From Acidobacteriota bacterium (GTDB lineage: Bacteria; Acidobacteriota; UBA4820; DSQY01): a stretch of DNA of 19,160 nt. The position numbers and the translations under genes were made by a program. The stretch is from contig JAKAIJ010000019.1 of the NCBI GenBank assembly GCA_021814355.1, forward strand, positions 1 through 19,160, read 5' to 3'. Below the pieces are notes generated by a model. That model did not search any database. It was not told where the DNA came from and saw only the letters and a program-made list of their open reading frames with translations. Below are positions 6,864 to 14,641 of the stretch, in pieces (positions within the stretch are counted from its first letter, which is position 1; each line of letters begins with the position of its first letter).

Positions 6864-6892
6864 ATTGTGAGGCCGCGGGGCCGCCGGCGCAA
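6864..6892 (-). promoter_or_regulatory. weak sigma-70-like promoter for the phosphoesterase gene
   Basis: On the minus strand TTGCGC (6892-6887) and CACAAT (6869-6864) are 17 bases apart, each matching consensus at 4 of 6 positions. A start near 6857 would lie downstream of the alternative ATG at 6865 and so favour the GTG start at 6829. The match is weak. Confidence 0.28.
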
Positions 6893-6922
6893 GGGGAGCA
6901 CCTCGCCGCGGGGCTCTTCCCT

Positions 6923-6951
6923 TTGCCGGAAAGGGGCTCCTCTGGTATCCT
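6923..6951 (+). promoter_or_regulatory. sigma-70-like promoter at the head of the plus-strand gene run
   Basis: TTGCCG (6923-6928) and TATCCT (6946-6951) are separated by exactly 17 bases. The predicted start falls at about 6957-6958, on the first ATG itself, so the transcript could be leaderless. This is the only clear promoter I see ahead of the nine-gene run ending at 16516. Confidence 0.45.
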
Positions 6952-6956
6952 GCATC

Positions 6957-7280
6957 ATGAAGGAGAGGACTTCCGCCTTGAGCCAGGAGAGCGTCTTTTG
7001 CGTCACCTGTCCCTGCTGCGGCGCCCTCTTGAAGCTGGACGCCGAAAAAAGGGTGGTGCTCTCCCACGAGACCCCGCCCGAGACGGGCGAGAAGACCTCC
7101 TTCGAGGAGCGGCTCAAAGTCCTGGACGCGGAAAAGCGCATCGCCGAGGAAAAATTCCAGGAGTCCGTCCGCGCCGAGAAGAGCAAGAAGGAGGTTCTGG
7201 AGAAGAAGTTTCAAGACCTGTTCGAGAAGGCGAAGCAGGGCCCGGCGGGCCCGGTCAAGCGCGACATTGATCTGGATTGA
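6957..7280 (+). CDS. small Cys-motif (zinc-knuckle-like) and coiled-coil protein, function unknown
   Basis: The 107-residue protein has an N-terminal cysteine cluster FCVTCPCCGALLKLD (Cys15, 18, 20, 21), reminiscent of half a zinc ribbon. A highly charged Lys/Glu helix (about 48-93) is likely a coiled coil, and the tail ends in DIDLD. No second CxxC pair is present, so metal binding may need dimerisation. The ATG at 6957 has no ribosome binding site and would start a leaderless message. A TTG at codon 9, just before SQESVFCVT, has AAGGAGAGG upstream (6960-6968) and is a possible alternative. It heads the plus-strand run, and the next gene follows after 14 bases. I do not recognise a named family. 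Confidence 0.7.
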   Translation: MKERTSALSQESVFCVTCPCCGALLKLDAEKRVVLSHETPPETGEKTSFEERLKVLDAEKRIAEEKFQESVRAEKSKKEVLEKKFQDLFEKAKQGPAGPVKRDIDLD

Positions 7281-7294
7281 GGGGGAGGCACGCC

Positions 7295-7816
7295 ATGAGG
7301 TCCGTCCGGTTTCTTGGAATCGTCGTCGTCGTGGGGCTGCTCGCCGCCACGGCCTGCAAGCCGAAGGTGGAGCCGCCCAAGGAGGTCGAGACCTTCTCCT
7401 GCGACACCCTCGACAACCTGCTCACCCCCCAGGCGGTGGTCGTGGACAAGCAGGGCGCCGCCGAAGGCGGCGGGGCGCTCAAGATGGTGGCCGAGCAGCC
7501 CGCCACCATCCCCCTGTACGACATGAAGTTCCCCGGCGAGGGGGCCAAGTTCACGCTGAGGTACAAGATGAAGGTCAAGGATTTCCTGGGCGACGCCTAC
7601 GGCCAGATGGACGTGAACTTCGCCAGCGGCGGAAAGCAGGAGGTGAAGAACTACCAGACCGCCCTGGGCGCCACCTCCGACTGGCTGGACCGGGAGCTGG
7701 TCTACACCGTCCAGAAGGGGCAGAAGGTCAACTCGATCACCTTCAGCGCCGTGCTGGGCGGCTCGGGGACCGTCTGGGTGGACGACGTCCACCTCATCCG
7801 GGCGCCCCTGCCCTGA
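7295..7816 (+). CDS. putative lipoprotein with a jelly-roll (carbohydrate-binding-like) domain
   Basis: The 173-residue protein begins with a lipoprotein-type signal (MRSVRFLGIVVVVGLLAATAC) with Cys21 as the lipidation site. The mature part has the look of a galactose-binding/CBM-like beta-sandwich. There is an early FSCDTLDNL strand, a central FTLRYKMKVKDF strand, and the closing GTVWVDDVHLIR that ends many such domains. No catalytic residues are apparent. GGGGGAGG at 7281-7288 lies 6 bases before the ATG and supports this start over an upstream in-frame TTG at 7277. Inference: a periplasm-facing or outer-membrane lipoprotein that binds a sugar or another envelope component. The domain call rests on pattern only. 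Confidence 0.75.
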   Translation: MRSVRFLGIVVVVGLLAATACKPKVEPPKEVETFSCDTLDNLLTPQAVVVDKQGAAEGGGALKMVAEQPATIPLYDMKFPGEGAKFTLRYKMKVKDFLGDAYGQMDVNFASGGKQEVKNYQTALGATSDWLDRELVYTVQKGQKVNSITFSAVLGGSGTVWVDDVHLIRAPLP

Positions 7817-7835
7817 TCCGACGCCGGGAGAGCGA

Positions 7836-8669
7836 ATGACGCGCGTGATCCGCCTCGCCCACAGCCCCGATTCGGACGACGCCTTCATGTTCTACGGCCT
7901 CGCCACCGGGAAGGTGCCCACGGGCGACATCCGGTTTGAGCACGAGCTCTGCGACATCGAGACCCTGAACCGGCGGGCCCTCGCGGGCGAGCTGGACGTC
8001 ACGGCGGTCTCGTTCCACGCCTACGCCTTCCTGGCGGACCGCTACCTCCTGCTGCCGCACGGCGCCTCCTTCGGCGACGGCTACGGCCCGGTGGTGGTCT
8101 CCCGGGAGCCCCTGGCACCCGGGCAGCTGAAGGGGCTCCCCATCGCCATCCCCGGCGAGCTCACCTCCGCGCACCTCGCCCTGCGGCTCTTCCAGCCCGA
8201 CTTCACGGCCCGGGTGGTCCCCTTCGACCGCATCCTCGACGCCGTGAAGGCCGGCGAGGTGCCCGCTGGGCTCCTCATCCACGAGGGGCAGCTCACCTTC
8301 GCCCGGGAGGGACTCCACCGCGTCGTGGACCTGGGGCGCTGGTGGAAGGACCGCACCGGGCTCCCGCTGCCGCTCGGCGGCAACGCCATCCGCAGGGACC
8401 TGGGACCGGCGCTGGTGGCCGAGACGAGCCGGCTGCTGGGCGAGGGGATCGAATACTCCCTGTCGCACCGCGAGGAGGCGCTGGACTACGCCATGCGCTT
8501 CGGCCGGGGGCTGGACCGGCGCGAGGCCGACTGGTTCGTGGGGATGTACGTGAACGACTGGACCCGGGGGTACGGCGAGAAGGGGCGCGAAGCCGTGCGC
8601 CGCTTCCTCGACGAGGGCCACGCGCGGGGCCTCCTGCCCGCGCCGGTGGTCGTAGAGTTCGCGGGCTGA
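7836..8669 (+). CDS. mqnD: 1,4-dihydroxy-6-naphthoate synthase (menaquinone, futalosine pathway)
   Basis: The 277-residue protein has the length and fold of MqnD, a periplasmic-binding-protein-like enzyme. MqnD converts cyclic de-hypoxanthine futalosine to 1,4-dihydroxy-6-naphthoate in the cytoplasm. Family features seen are the N-terminal RLAHSPDSDDAFMFYGLATGKV (residues 6-27), the DIETLNRRALAGELDVTAVS stretch with its conserved helix before the substrate cleft, SFHAYAFLADRYLLLPHG, and LPLPLGGNAIRRDLG. The related MqnA dehydratase shares the fold but differs in these blocks, so MqnD is preferred. The start ATG has GGGAG a few bases upstream. The other mqn genes are not in the window. The cell therefore makes menaquinone by the futalosine route, known in Acidobacteriota, Deltaproteobacteria and others. 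Confidence 0.88.
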   Translation: MTRVIRLAHSPDSDDAFMFYGLATGKVPTGDIRFEHELCDIETLNRRALAGELDVTAVSFHAYAFLADRYLLLPHGASFGDGYGPVVVSREPLAPGQLKGLPIAIPGELTSAHLALRLFQPDFTARVVPFDRILDAVKAGEVPAGLLIHEGQLTFAREGLHRVVDLGRWWKDRTGLPLPLGGNAIRRDLGPALVAETSRLLGEGIEYSLSHREEALDYAMRFGRGLDRREADWFVGMYVNDWTRGYGEKGREAVRRFLDEGHARGLLPAPVVVEFAG

Positions 8670-8686
8670 GGCCCGCCGGGGCGACC

Positions 8687-9052
8687 ATGCGGGCGAAGGT
8701 GCTGGTGGTGGAAGACAACAACGCCATGCGCAGCCTCATCGCGGCCGCGCTCGAGCAGCACCTCGACGTGGACGTCCACGAGGCCGAGAACGGTTTCGCC
8801 GCCCTCAAGGTCATCCCCGAGAGCGAGTTCCGGCTCATCATCACCGACATCAACATGCCCGACATCAACGGGCTCGAGCTTATCACCTTCCTCCGCCAGC
8901 ATCCGGCCTACAAGGAGGTCCCCATCCTGATCATCTCCACCGAAGCGGGGGAGGAGGACCGGCGTCGGGGGCTGGCGATCGGGGCCAACGGCTACCTCGT
9001 CAAGCCCTTCACCGACGGCGAGTTGGTGAACCTGGTCCAGAAATACCTTTAA
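8687..9052 (+). CDS. single-domain CheY-like response regulator
   Basis: This 121-residue protein is a stand-alone receiver. It has VLVVEDN with the acidic pair Glu9-Asp10, phospho-acceptor Asp54 in IITDINMPDING, a switch Ser/Thr in IISTEA, and Lys in LVKPF. No output domain is present. It lies 23 bases before the CheA gene, its evident phosphodonor, and 17 bases after mqnD. Whether it binds a flagellar or pilus motor cannot be read from the sequence. The ATG at 8687 gives the standard start (MRAKVLVVEDN), with only a weak GGGG upstream. Confidence 0.92.
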   Translation: MRAKVLVVEDNNAMRSLIAAALEQHLDVDVHEAENGFAALKVIPESEFRLIITDINMPDINGLELITFLRQHPAYKEVPILIISTEAGEEDRRRGLAIGANGYLVKPFTDGELVNLVQKYL

Positions 9053-9075
9053 CGGGACGCCCTCCGGGAGAGGCC

Positions 9076-11112
9076 ATGGACAAGAGCCAGGCCAAGGCGC
9101 TCAAGGATTTCGTGGCGGAAGCCGAGGAGATCCTGGAGGCCCTGAGCGAGGATCTCGAGACCTCCCAGGAGCAGCTCGAGTCCTCCGGGAAAGTCCGCCC
9201 CGACCGCGTCAACAAGATCTTCCGCGAGATGCACTCGCTCAAGGGCTTGGCCTCCATGCTGGGGCTCGAGAAGATCACCGCCGTGGCCCACGACCTGGAG
9301 AGCCTGCTCGACCGGGTGCGCATGGGCAAGGTGAAGTTCTCCCCCGGCCTCTTCGCCCTGCTCCACGACAGCCGCAAGGCGCTGCGGCAGCTCGTGGCCG
9401 ACGCGGGCGAGGGGCGGCCCGGCGCGGACACGGCCGCGCTGCTGACTCGGATCGCCGCGGGGGTGGACGCCAGGGACGCCGCCGCTCCCCGGTCCGCGGA
9501 ACCCGTCCTCCTCCTGGACGAGAACACCCTCAAGTCCCTCACCGAGTACGAGGAGCACCGCCTCCGGGACAACATCGAGGAGGGCAACCGCCTCTTCGCC
9601 ATCCAGGTGGGGTTCTCCTTCACCGACTTCGACACCCGTCTGAGGGCGCTCACCGAGAAGCTCGGCGGCTCCGGCGAGGTCATCAGCACCCTCCCGGTGG
9701 TAGACCCGAGCCTCACCGACGGCCTCCACTTCCGCCTGCTCTACGGGACCTCCCTCGGCCTCGCCGAGGTGGAGTCGGAGGTCGCCGGCACGGGCGCCGC
9801 GGTCACCGACATTCTCCCCCGTCTCCCGGGCGCGGCCCCGGACTCCGAGCCGCTCGCGGCGGGGGAGCCCGCCGAGGAGGCGCGCGGCGCGGCCGAGGCG
9901 GAGGAGGCCGACGACGTTCGAGGCCTGAGCAACTCGGTGAAGGTCGCCATCTCCAAGCTCGACGCGGTGATGGGTATCGTCGGGGAGCTCAACCTCGTGC
10001 AGACCTCCTTCGAGCGTTCGGTCCAACGGTTGAGTGCAGAGGAGGCCCAGGCCGAGCTTGCCTCCGAATTCGGCCGCCACCTGCGAGGCATGCAGAAGAA
10101 GCTCGACGAGCTGCAGCGGGCCATCATTGACATCCGCATGGTCCCCATCGGCCAGATCTTCACGCGGCTGAACCGGACCGCGCGCCGGCTGGCGCGCCAG
10201 GCGAACAAGCAAGTCTCCATCCAGCTCTACGGTGGCGACACCGAGCTCGACAAGATGATGATTGACGAGCTGGTGACGCCGCTCGTCCACATCATCCGCA
10301 ACGGCATTGACCACGGGCTCGAAACCCCCGAGGAGCGCCGGGCCGCCGGCAAGACCGAGGAGGGCCTGCTCGGCGTCTCGGCCTACCAGAAGGGCAACTC
10401 CATCGTCATCGAGGTCACCGACGACGGCCGCGGCCTCCAGCAGGAGAAGATTCGCGCCGCCGCCGTGCGCAAGGGCCTAGTGGCCGAGGACGCCGTGCTC
10501 AGCGCCGAAGAGTGCATGGAGCTTATCTTCCTCCCGGGGTTCTCCTCCGCCGAGACGGTTACCGAGGTTTCGGGACGGGGCGTGGGGCTCGACGCGGTGA
10601 AGACCGCGGTGGAGGGGATGAAGGGGACGATCTCGGTCTGGTCCGAGCCCGGGAGGGGCACGACCTTCCAGCTCACGCTCCCCATCACCCTCGCCATCAT
10701 CCAGAGCCTCATCGTCTCCTGCTGCGGCCAGCGCTACGCCATCCCTATCTCCTCCGTGGTGGAGACCTTCCGGCTCCGGGAGGACGAGATTGACTGGGTG
10801 GACCGGCGGGAGGTCTCGAACCTGCGGGGCGCCACCCTGCCGCTCCTCCGACTCGAGAGGCGTTTCGGCCTCGAGAGGGAGGGAAAGGCGCCCGAGCGCC
10901 ACTTCGTGGTGGTCTCCCGGAGGGGCGAGAGGAGCGCGGGCATCCTGGTGGACGAGCTGGTGGGGGAGCAGGAGACGGTCATCCACCCCATCGGCCGCAA
11001 CCTGGGCAGGGTGCCCGGCGTCGCCGGGGCCACCGAGATCGGCGAGAACCAGGTCATCCTCGTCATTGACACCGCGAGCCTGCTGGCCACCTCCGAGGCG
11101 GTCCGTGTATAA
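9076..11112 (+). CDS. cheA: CheA-type chemosensory histidine kinase
   Basis: The 678-residue kinase starts with an Hpt (P1) domain whose phospho-acceptor is His53 in MHSLKGLASM. A second folded segment (about 148-250) follows where classical CheA has P2. It includes LTEYEEHRLRDNIEEGNRLF and GEVISTLPVVDP and does not look like the E. coli CheY-binding domain. I recall this arrangement from CheA proteins of gliding bacteria. After an Ala/Glu-rich linker come P3 (about 287-370) and the HATPase P4: N-box LVHIIRNGIDHGLETPEE (403-420), G1 DDGRGL (449-454), G2 GRGVGLD (500-506). The CheW-like P5 (about 540-672) follows. No receptor, CheW, CheR or CheB gene lies in the window. It follows the CheY gene by 23 bases and its end overlaps the next gene by 8 bases. 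Confidence 0.93.
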   Translation: MDKSQAKALKDFVAEAEEILEALSEDLETSQEQLESSGKVRPDRVNKIFREMHSLKGLASMLGLEKITAVAHDLESLLDRVRMGKVKFSPGLFALLHDSRKALRQLVADAGEGRPGADTAALLTRIAAGVDARDAAAPRSAEPVLLLDENTLKSLTEYEEHRLRDNIEEGNRLFAIQVGFSFTDFDTRLRALTEKLGGSGEVISTLPVVDPSLTDGLHFRLLYGTSLGLAEVESEVAGTGAAVTDILPRLPGAAPDSEPLAAGEPAEEARGAAEAEEADDVRGLSNSVKVAISKLDAVMGIVGELNLVQTSFERSVQRLSAEEAQAELASEFGRHLRGMQKKLDELQRAIIDIRMVPIGQIFTRLNRTARRLARQANKQVSIQLYGGDTELDKMMIDELVTPLVHIIRNGIDHGLETPEERRAAGKTEEGLLGVSAYQKGNSIVIEVTDDGRGLQQEKIRAAAVRKGLVAEDAVLSAEECMELIFLPGFSSAETVTEVSGRGVGLDAVKTAVEGMKGTISVWSEPGRGTTFQLTLPITLAIIQSLIVSCCGQRYAIPISSVVETFRLREDEIDWVDRREVSNLRGATLPLLRLERRFGLEREGKAPERHFVVVSRRGERSAGILVDELVGEQETVIHPIGRNLGRVPGVAGATEIGENQVILVIDTASLLATSEAVRV

Positions 11113-11902
11113 GGCCTACTACGGGCTGCGCGAGCGGCCCTTCGGAAAGACGCCCGACCCCCGCTTCCTCTACCTGGCGCCCCAGCACGAGGAGGCCCTC
11201 GCGCGGCTCCAGTACACCGTCGAGGAGCGGGAGATCGCTGTCTTGACGGGCGACATCGGCTGCGGGAAGACCACCCTCAGCCGCGCGCTCATGGACCGCA
11301 ACGACGCGGATCGGTTCATCATGATCGTCAACCCGCGCCTCACCCCCCTGCAGCTTTTGCGGGAGTTGGCCCTGCGGCTCGACGCCGCGCGGGTGAGCCA
11401 CCACCGCGCGGACCTCGTGGACGCCCTCAGCGACCGCCTCTACGCGCTCAAGGAGGAGGGGCGAGGCGTGGTGCTGGTGGTGGACGAGGCCCAACTCATC
11501 CCGGGCAAGCCCACCTTCGACGAGATCCGGCTCCTCTCCAACTTCCAGCTCGACGACCAGAACCTCCTGGCCATCCTCCTCCTTGGCCAGCCCGAGCTGA
11601 GGCGCCGGCTCGCACACCCGGCCTACCGGGCCCTGCGCCAGCGCGTCGGCATGTGGTATCACCTCGGCCCGCTCTCCGCGGAGGAGACCGCCTCGTACGT
11701 GCGCTACCGCCTCCAGGTGGCGGGGGGGGACGGCGCGGTCTTCACCAAGGAGGCCCTGACCGCGGTCCACGAGGCGACCGGCGGCATCCCGCGGCTCATC
11801 AACAACCTCTGCACCAACGCTCTGCTCGCGGGCTTCGGCCGCGAGGAGCGGCCCGTGGAGACCGCCACCGTTCGCGAAGCCGCCGGAGAGATCGTCCTCT
11901 GA
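11105..11902 (+). CDS. ExeA/GspA-like AAA ATPase
   Basis: The 265-residue ATPase begins with the family's typical YKAYYGLRERPFGKTPDPRF, followed by Walker A GDIGCGKT (49-56). Walker B is LVVDEAQ (124-130), LLLGQPELRRRL lies in the sensor region, and the lid segment is ATGGIPRLINNLCTNAL. Such proteins include ExeA, which helps assemble the type II secretin through peptidoglycan, and related ATPases of transposition and cell-envelope systems. This one lacks the C-terminal membrane and peptidoglycan-binding parts of ExeA, so it is a soluble core only. The GTG at 11105 overlaps the CheA stop by 8 bases and puts the conserved YKAYYGL at the very start. The next start is 1 base after its stop. A run of eight G (11722-11729) lies in the reading frame. 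Confidence 0.85.
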   Translation: MYKAYYGLRERPFGKTPDPRFLYLAPQHEEALARLQYTVEEREIAVLTGDIGCGKTTLSRALMDRNDADRFIMIVNPRLTPLQLLRELALRLDAARVSHHRADLVDALSDRLYALKEEGRGVVLVVDEAQLIPGKPTFDEIRLLSNFQLDDQNLLAILLLGQPELRRRLAHPAYRALRQRVGMWYHLGPLSAEETASYVRYRLQVAGGDGAVFTKEALTAVHEATGGIPRLINNLCTNALLAGFGREERPVETATVREAAGEIVL

Positions 11903-11903
11903 G

Positions 11904-12662
11904 ATGACTCCGCCCATTCCCCCCCGCTCGCTCGATGCCCTCCAGGCGCGCCTGAGGCACTTTTTCGGGGACCGAACCCTCCTGGTCCACGCCCTGACCC
12001 ACCCCAGCGCGGCGGTGGAGGCGGGGCAGACCCGGCTCGCCTCCTACGAAAGGCTGGAGTTCTTGGGCGACGCCCTGCTCAACGCCTGGGTCGCCGAGCT
12101 GCTCTTCGACCGGTTCCCGGACGCCCACGAGGGGGTGCTCACGCGCCTGCGCTCCTTCTGGATCAGCGGGCCCGTGCTGGCCGGCTTCGCCCGCGGGCTC
12201 CAGCTGGAGCGCCACGTCGAGCTCGGGACGGGGGAGGAGCGCGACGGCGGCAGGACCAAGGAGCGGATCCTCGCCTCCGTCCTCGAGGCTCTCTTCGCGG
12301 CGCTCTACCTCGACGCCGGGCCCAAGAAGCCCCGGTCCCTGGCGCGCGCGCTCTGGGCCGACGACGTGAGACGCCGAGGACTCGCCGTTCTCTCCGAGGA
12401 CGCCAAGACCGGCCTCCAGGAACTGCGCCAGGCCGAGGGGGTTTCGCGGCCCGAGTACCGGGTGTCGTCCGCCGACGGCGGGTTCGAGGCCACCGTCCTT
12501 CTGGACGGGGAGGCCGCGGGGAGGGGCGCGGGGGCGACCAAGAAGGCCGCCGAGCAGGCGGCGGCGAAGGACGCCCTGGCGCGCCTCGCCGACGGAATGG
12601 GACGCAGGAAACGGGCGAAGGAGCTCCACGCCCTTGGCCGAACGAGACGGGAGGAGCCATGA
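11904..12662 (+). CDS. rnc: ribonuclease III, atypical (conserved Asp replaced by Ser)
   Basis: This 252-residue protein has the RNase III catalytic domain, HALTHPS (29-35) and signature ERLEFLGDALLN (49-60), followed by a double-stranded-RNA-binding domain (about 167-232, KTGLQELRQ to KKAAEQAAAKDAL). Active-site residues Glu49, Glu52, Asp56 and Glu128 are in place. The position matching E. coli Asp114 is Ser125 in RILASVLEAL. The RNA-binding domain is also shortened: the GPxHxxxF segment between its first strands is missing (EYRVSSADGGFEATV). It may be a true but divergent Rnc or a second paralogue with altered activity. The ATG follows the ATPase stop by 1 base, and its stop overlaps the next start (ATGA). 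Known role of the family: processing of rRNA and mRNA duplexes. Confidence 0.85.
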   Translation: MTPPIPPRSLDALQARLRHFFGDRTLLVHALTHPSAAVEAGQTRLASYERLEFLGDALLNAWVAELLFDRFPDAHEGVLTRLRSFWISGPVLAGFARGLQLERHVELGTGEERDGGRTKERILASVLEALFAALYLDAGPKKPRSLARALWADDVRRRGLAVLSEDAKTGLQELRQAEGVSRPEYRVSSADGGFEATVLLDGEAAGRGAGATKKAAEQAAAKDALARLADGMGRRKRAKELHALGRTRREEP

Positions 12663-14632
12663 GAGCTTCGACGAGCAGAGCGGGCTGGGCCGTCCTCGCC
12701 ACCCTGGCGATGGCCCTCTCCGCGGGCCTCCGGGCCCAGGGGGCGCCCCAGGCGCTCCAGGCGGTGACCGCGGAGGCCTACCCCGGCGCCGACGCCGTGG
12801 TGGTCAGCGACGAGACCCGGGTCCAGGTGGAGGAGACGGGGCTCTCGCACGTCTACAAGACCCAGCTGGTCAAGGTGCTCACCCAGGCGGGCGCGGCCCG
12901 GTACGCCGCCATCCGCACCGACTATGACCCGGCCTCCTCCTTCGCCGAAGTGCAGGGGGTCACCGTCTACCGGGCCGGGGGCGCCGTCGAGCCCCTCCCG
13001 GCGGATGCGGTCCTGGACCTCCCGCAGCCCCAGGAGATGATCTACTGGGGCCCCCGCATGAAGCTCGCCGCGGTCCCCAAGCTCCACCCCGGGGACGCCG
13101 TGGAGGTCCGGACCTACTCCAAGGGGTTCGTCATCGCCTACCTCGGCGGGCCCGGCGGCCCCGAGGACGAGAAGTACATCCCCCCCATGCGGGGCCACTA
13201 CTACGACGTGGTCCTCTTCCAGGGGGAGCTGCCCATCGTGAGGAAGCGGTACTCCATCACCCTTCCCAAGGACAAGCCCATCCACGCGCGCGTCTACCAC
13301 GGGGAGTTGGGATCCAGCACCGCCTTCGACGCTCAGGGTCTCACCTACACGTGGTGGAAGGAGAACGTCCCCGCCATCGTCCGCGAGCCCAGGATGGTGG
13401 AGGACACCGACGCGATGCCCAAGCTGGTGCTCGCCACAGTTCCCGACTGGCCGGCCAAGTCGCGCTGGTTCTTCCAGGTGAACGAGGATGCCCGCGCCTT
13501 CGCATGGAACGACGCCATTAAGCAAAAGGTGGATGAGATCACCGCCGGGCTGAAGAGCGACGACGAGAAGCGCTTCGCCCTGCTGGCCTGGGTGGCGCGG
13601 CAGATCCGCTACTCGGGCATCTCCATGGGCAAGGGCGAGGGCTACACGCTGCACCCGGGAACCATGACCTTCGAGGACCGAGCGGGCGTCTGCAAGGACA
13701 TCGCCGGGATGCTGGTGACGATGTTCCGGGCCGCGGGCTACAAGACCTACCCCGCCATGACCATGGCGGGGGCCAAGGTGGAGGGGGTCCCCGCCGACCA
13801 GTTCAACCACTGCGTGGTCGCGGTGGAGACGGCCCCCGGAAAGTACAAGCTCTACGACCCCACCTGGTGCCCCTTCAGCTCCGAGGTCTGGTCCTCCGCG
13901 GAGAAGCCGCAGAACTTCGTCATTGGCACCGCCGGGGGCGAGGTTCTCATGGAGACAGCCCCGGCGCCCCCCGAGGATAACTTCGTGAAGGTGGTCTCCA
14001 ACTCGACCCTCGACGCCCGGGGCGACCTGTCGGGAACCCTCGTCGTCACGGGCGGCCACTACAGCGAGACGAACCTCCGCTGGAGCGTCGTGAACGCCGA
14101 TGCCTCGGAGGTGCGCCCCACCTTCGAGCAGTGGCTGGGCCGGCTCTCGCCCAGGGCCGAGCTGCTTTCGTACGCCACGACCGACCCCGTGGACGTGAAG
14201 ACCCCCTTCGCCATCACCCTCAAGTACCGGGTCCCCGGCTACGCCATGGCCACGCCGGACGCGCTCTACTTCACGCTCCCCGCGGCGAAGAACCTCCTGA
14301 GCAATCGCCGCCTCACCGACTTCGCCGCCGCCGTCGTTGGGGAGAAGCGCACGTACGACATCTTCCTGAGGGCGAGCCGCCAGTTTCAGTTCGAGGAGAC
14401 CCTCTCCCTGCCCGCGGGCTACACCCTCAAGGTCATCCCTGAAGCCAAGACCGTGGACGCCGCCGCGGCCGCCTTCGAGGTGAAGGTGGCCTTCCGCGGC
14501 GGGGCGCTGGCGCTGCAGGAGCGTTTCACCGTCAAGAAGAAGATCGTCCCAGCCGCCGAGTACCCGGGTCTGAAGCAGGCGTGGGACGCCATGAACCGCT
14601 TCGGCGGCCTGCTGGCCGTCGCGGGCCGGTAG
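12659..14632 (+). CDS. secreted DUF3857/transglutaminase-like protein, triad intact (paralogue 1)
   Basis: The 657-residue protein has a signal peptide (about 1-28, ending GLRAQG), then an N-terminal beta-rich DUF3857-type domain (about 40-250). The transglutaminase-like core (about 290-405) has catalytic Cys345 in RAGVCKD, His384 in FNHCVV and Asp400 in YDPTW. A C-terminal beta-sandwich (about 430-650) completes it. The Cys-His-Asp triad is complete, so it may act as a cysteine protease, peptide cross-linker or amidase in the periplasm. Substrates of this family are largely unknown. The start overlaps the RNase III stop by 4 bases, with GGAGG (12650-12654) just upstream. It is the first of two tandem plus-strand paralogues, and the next starts 9 bases after its stop. 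The family call is confident; no specific reaction is claimed. Confidence 0.88.
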   Translation: MRASTSRAGWAVLATLAMALSAGLRAQGAPQALQAVTAEAYPGADAVVVSDETRVQVEETGLSHVYKTQLVKVLTQAGAARYAAIRTDYDPASSFAEVQGVTVYRAGGAVEPLPADAVLDLPQPQEMIYWGPRMKLAAVPKLHPGDAVEVRTYSKGFVIAYLGGPGGPEDEKYIPPMRGHYYDVVLFQGELPIVRKRYSITLPKDKPIHARVYHGELGSSTAFDAQGLTYTWWKENVPAIVREPRMVEDTDAMPKLVLATVPDWPAKSRWFFQVNEDARAFAWNDAIKQKVDEITAGLKSDDEKRFALLAWVARQIRYSGISMGKGEGYTLHPGTMTFEDRAGVCKDIAGMLVTMFRAAGYKTYPAMTMAGAKVEGVPADQFNHCVVAVETAPGKYKLYDPTWCPFSSEVWSSAEKPQNFVIGTAGGEVLMETAPAPPEDNFVKVVSNSTLDARGDLSGTLVVTGGHYSETNLRWSVVNADASEVRPTFEQWLGRLSPRAELLSYATTDPVDVKTPFAITLKYRVPGYAMATPDALYFTLPAAKNLLSNRRLTDFAAAVVGEKRTYDIFLRASRQFQFEETLSLPAGYTLKVIPEAKTVDAAAAAFEVKVAFRGGALALQERFTVKKKIVPAAEYPGLKQAWDAMNRFGGLLAVAGR

Positions 14633-14641
14633 GAGAAGGCC

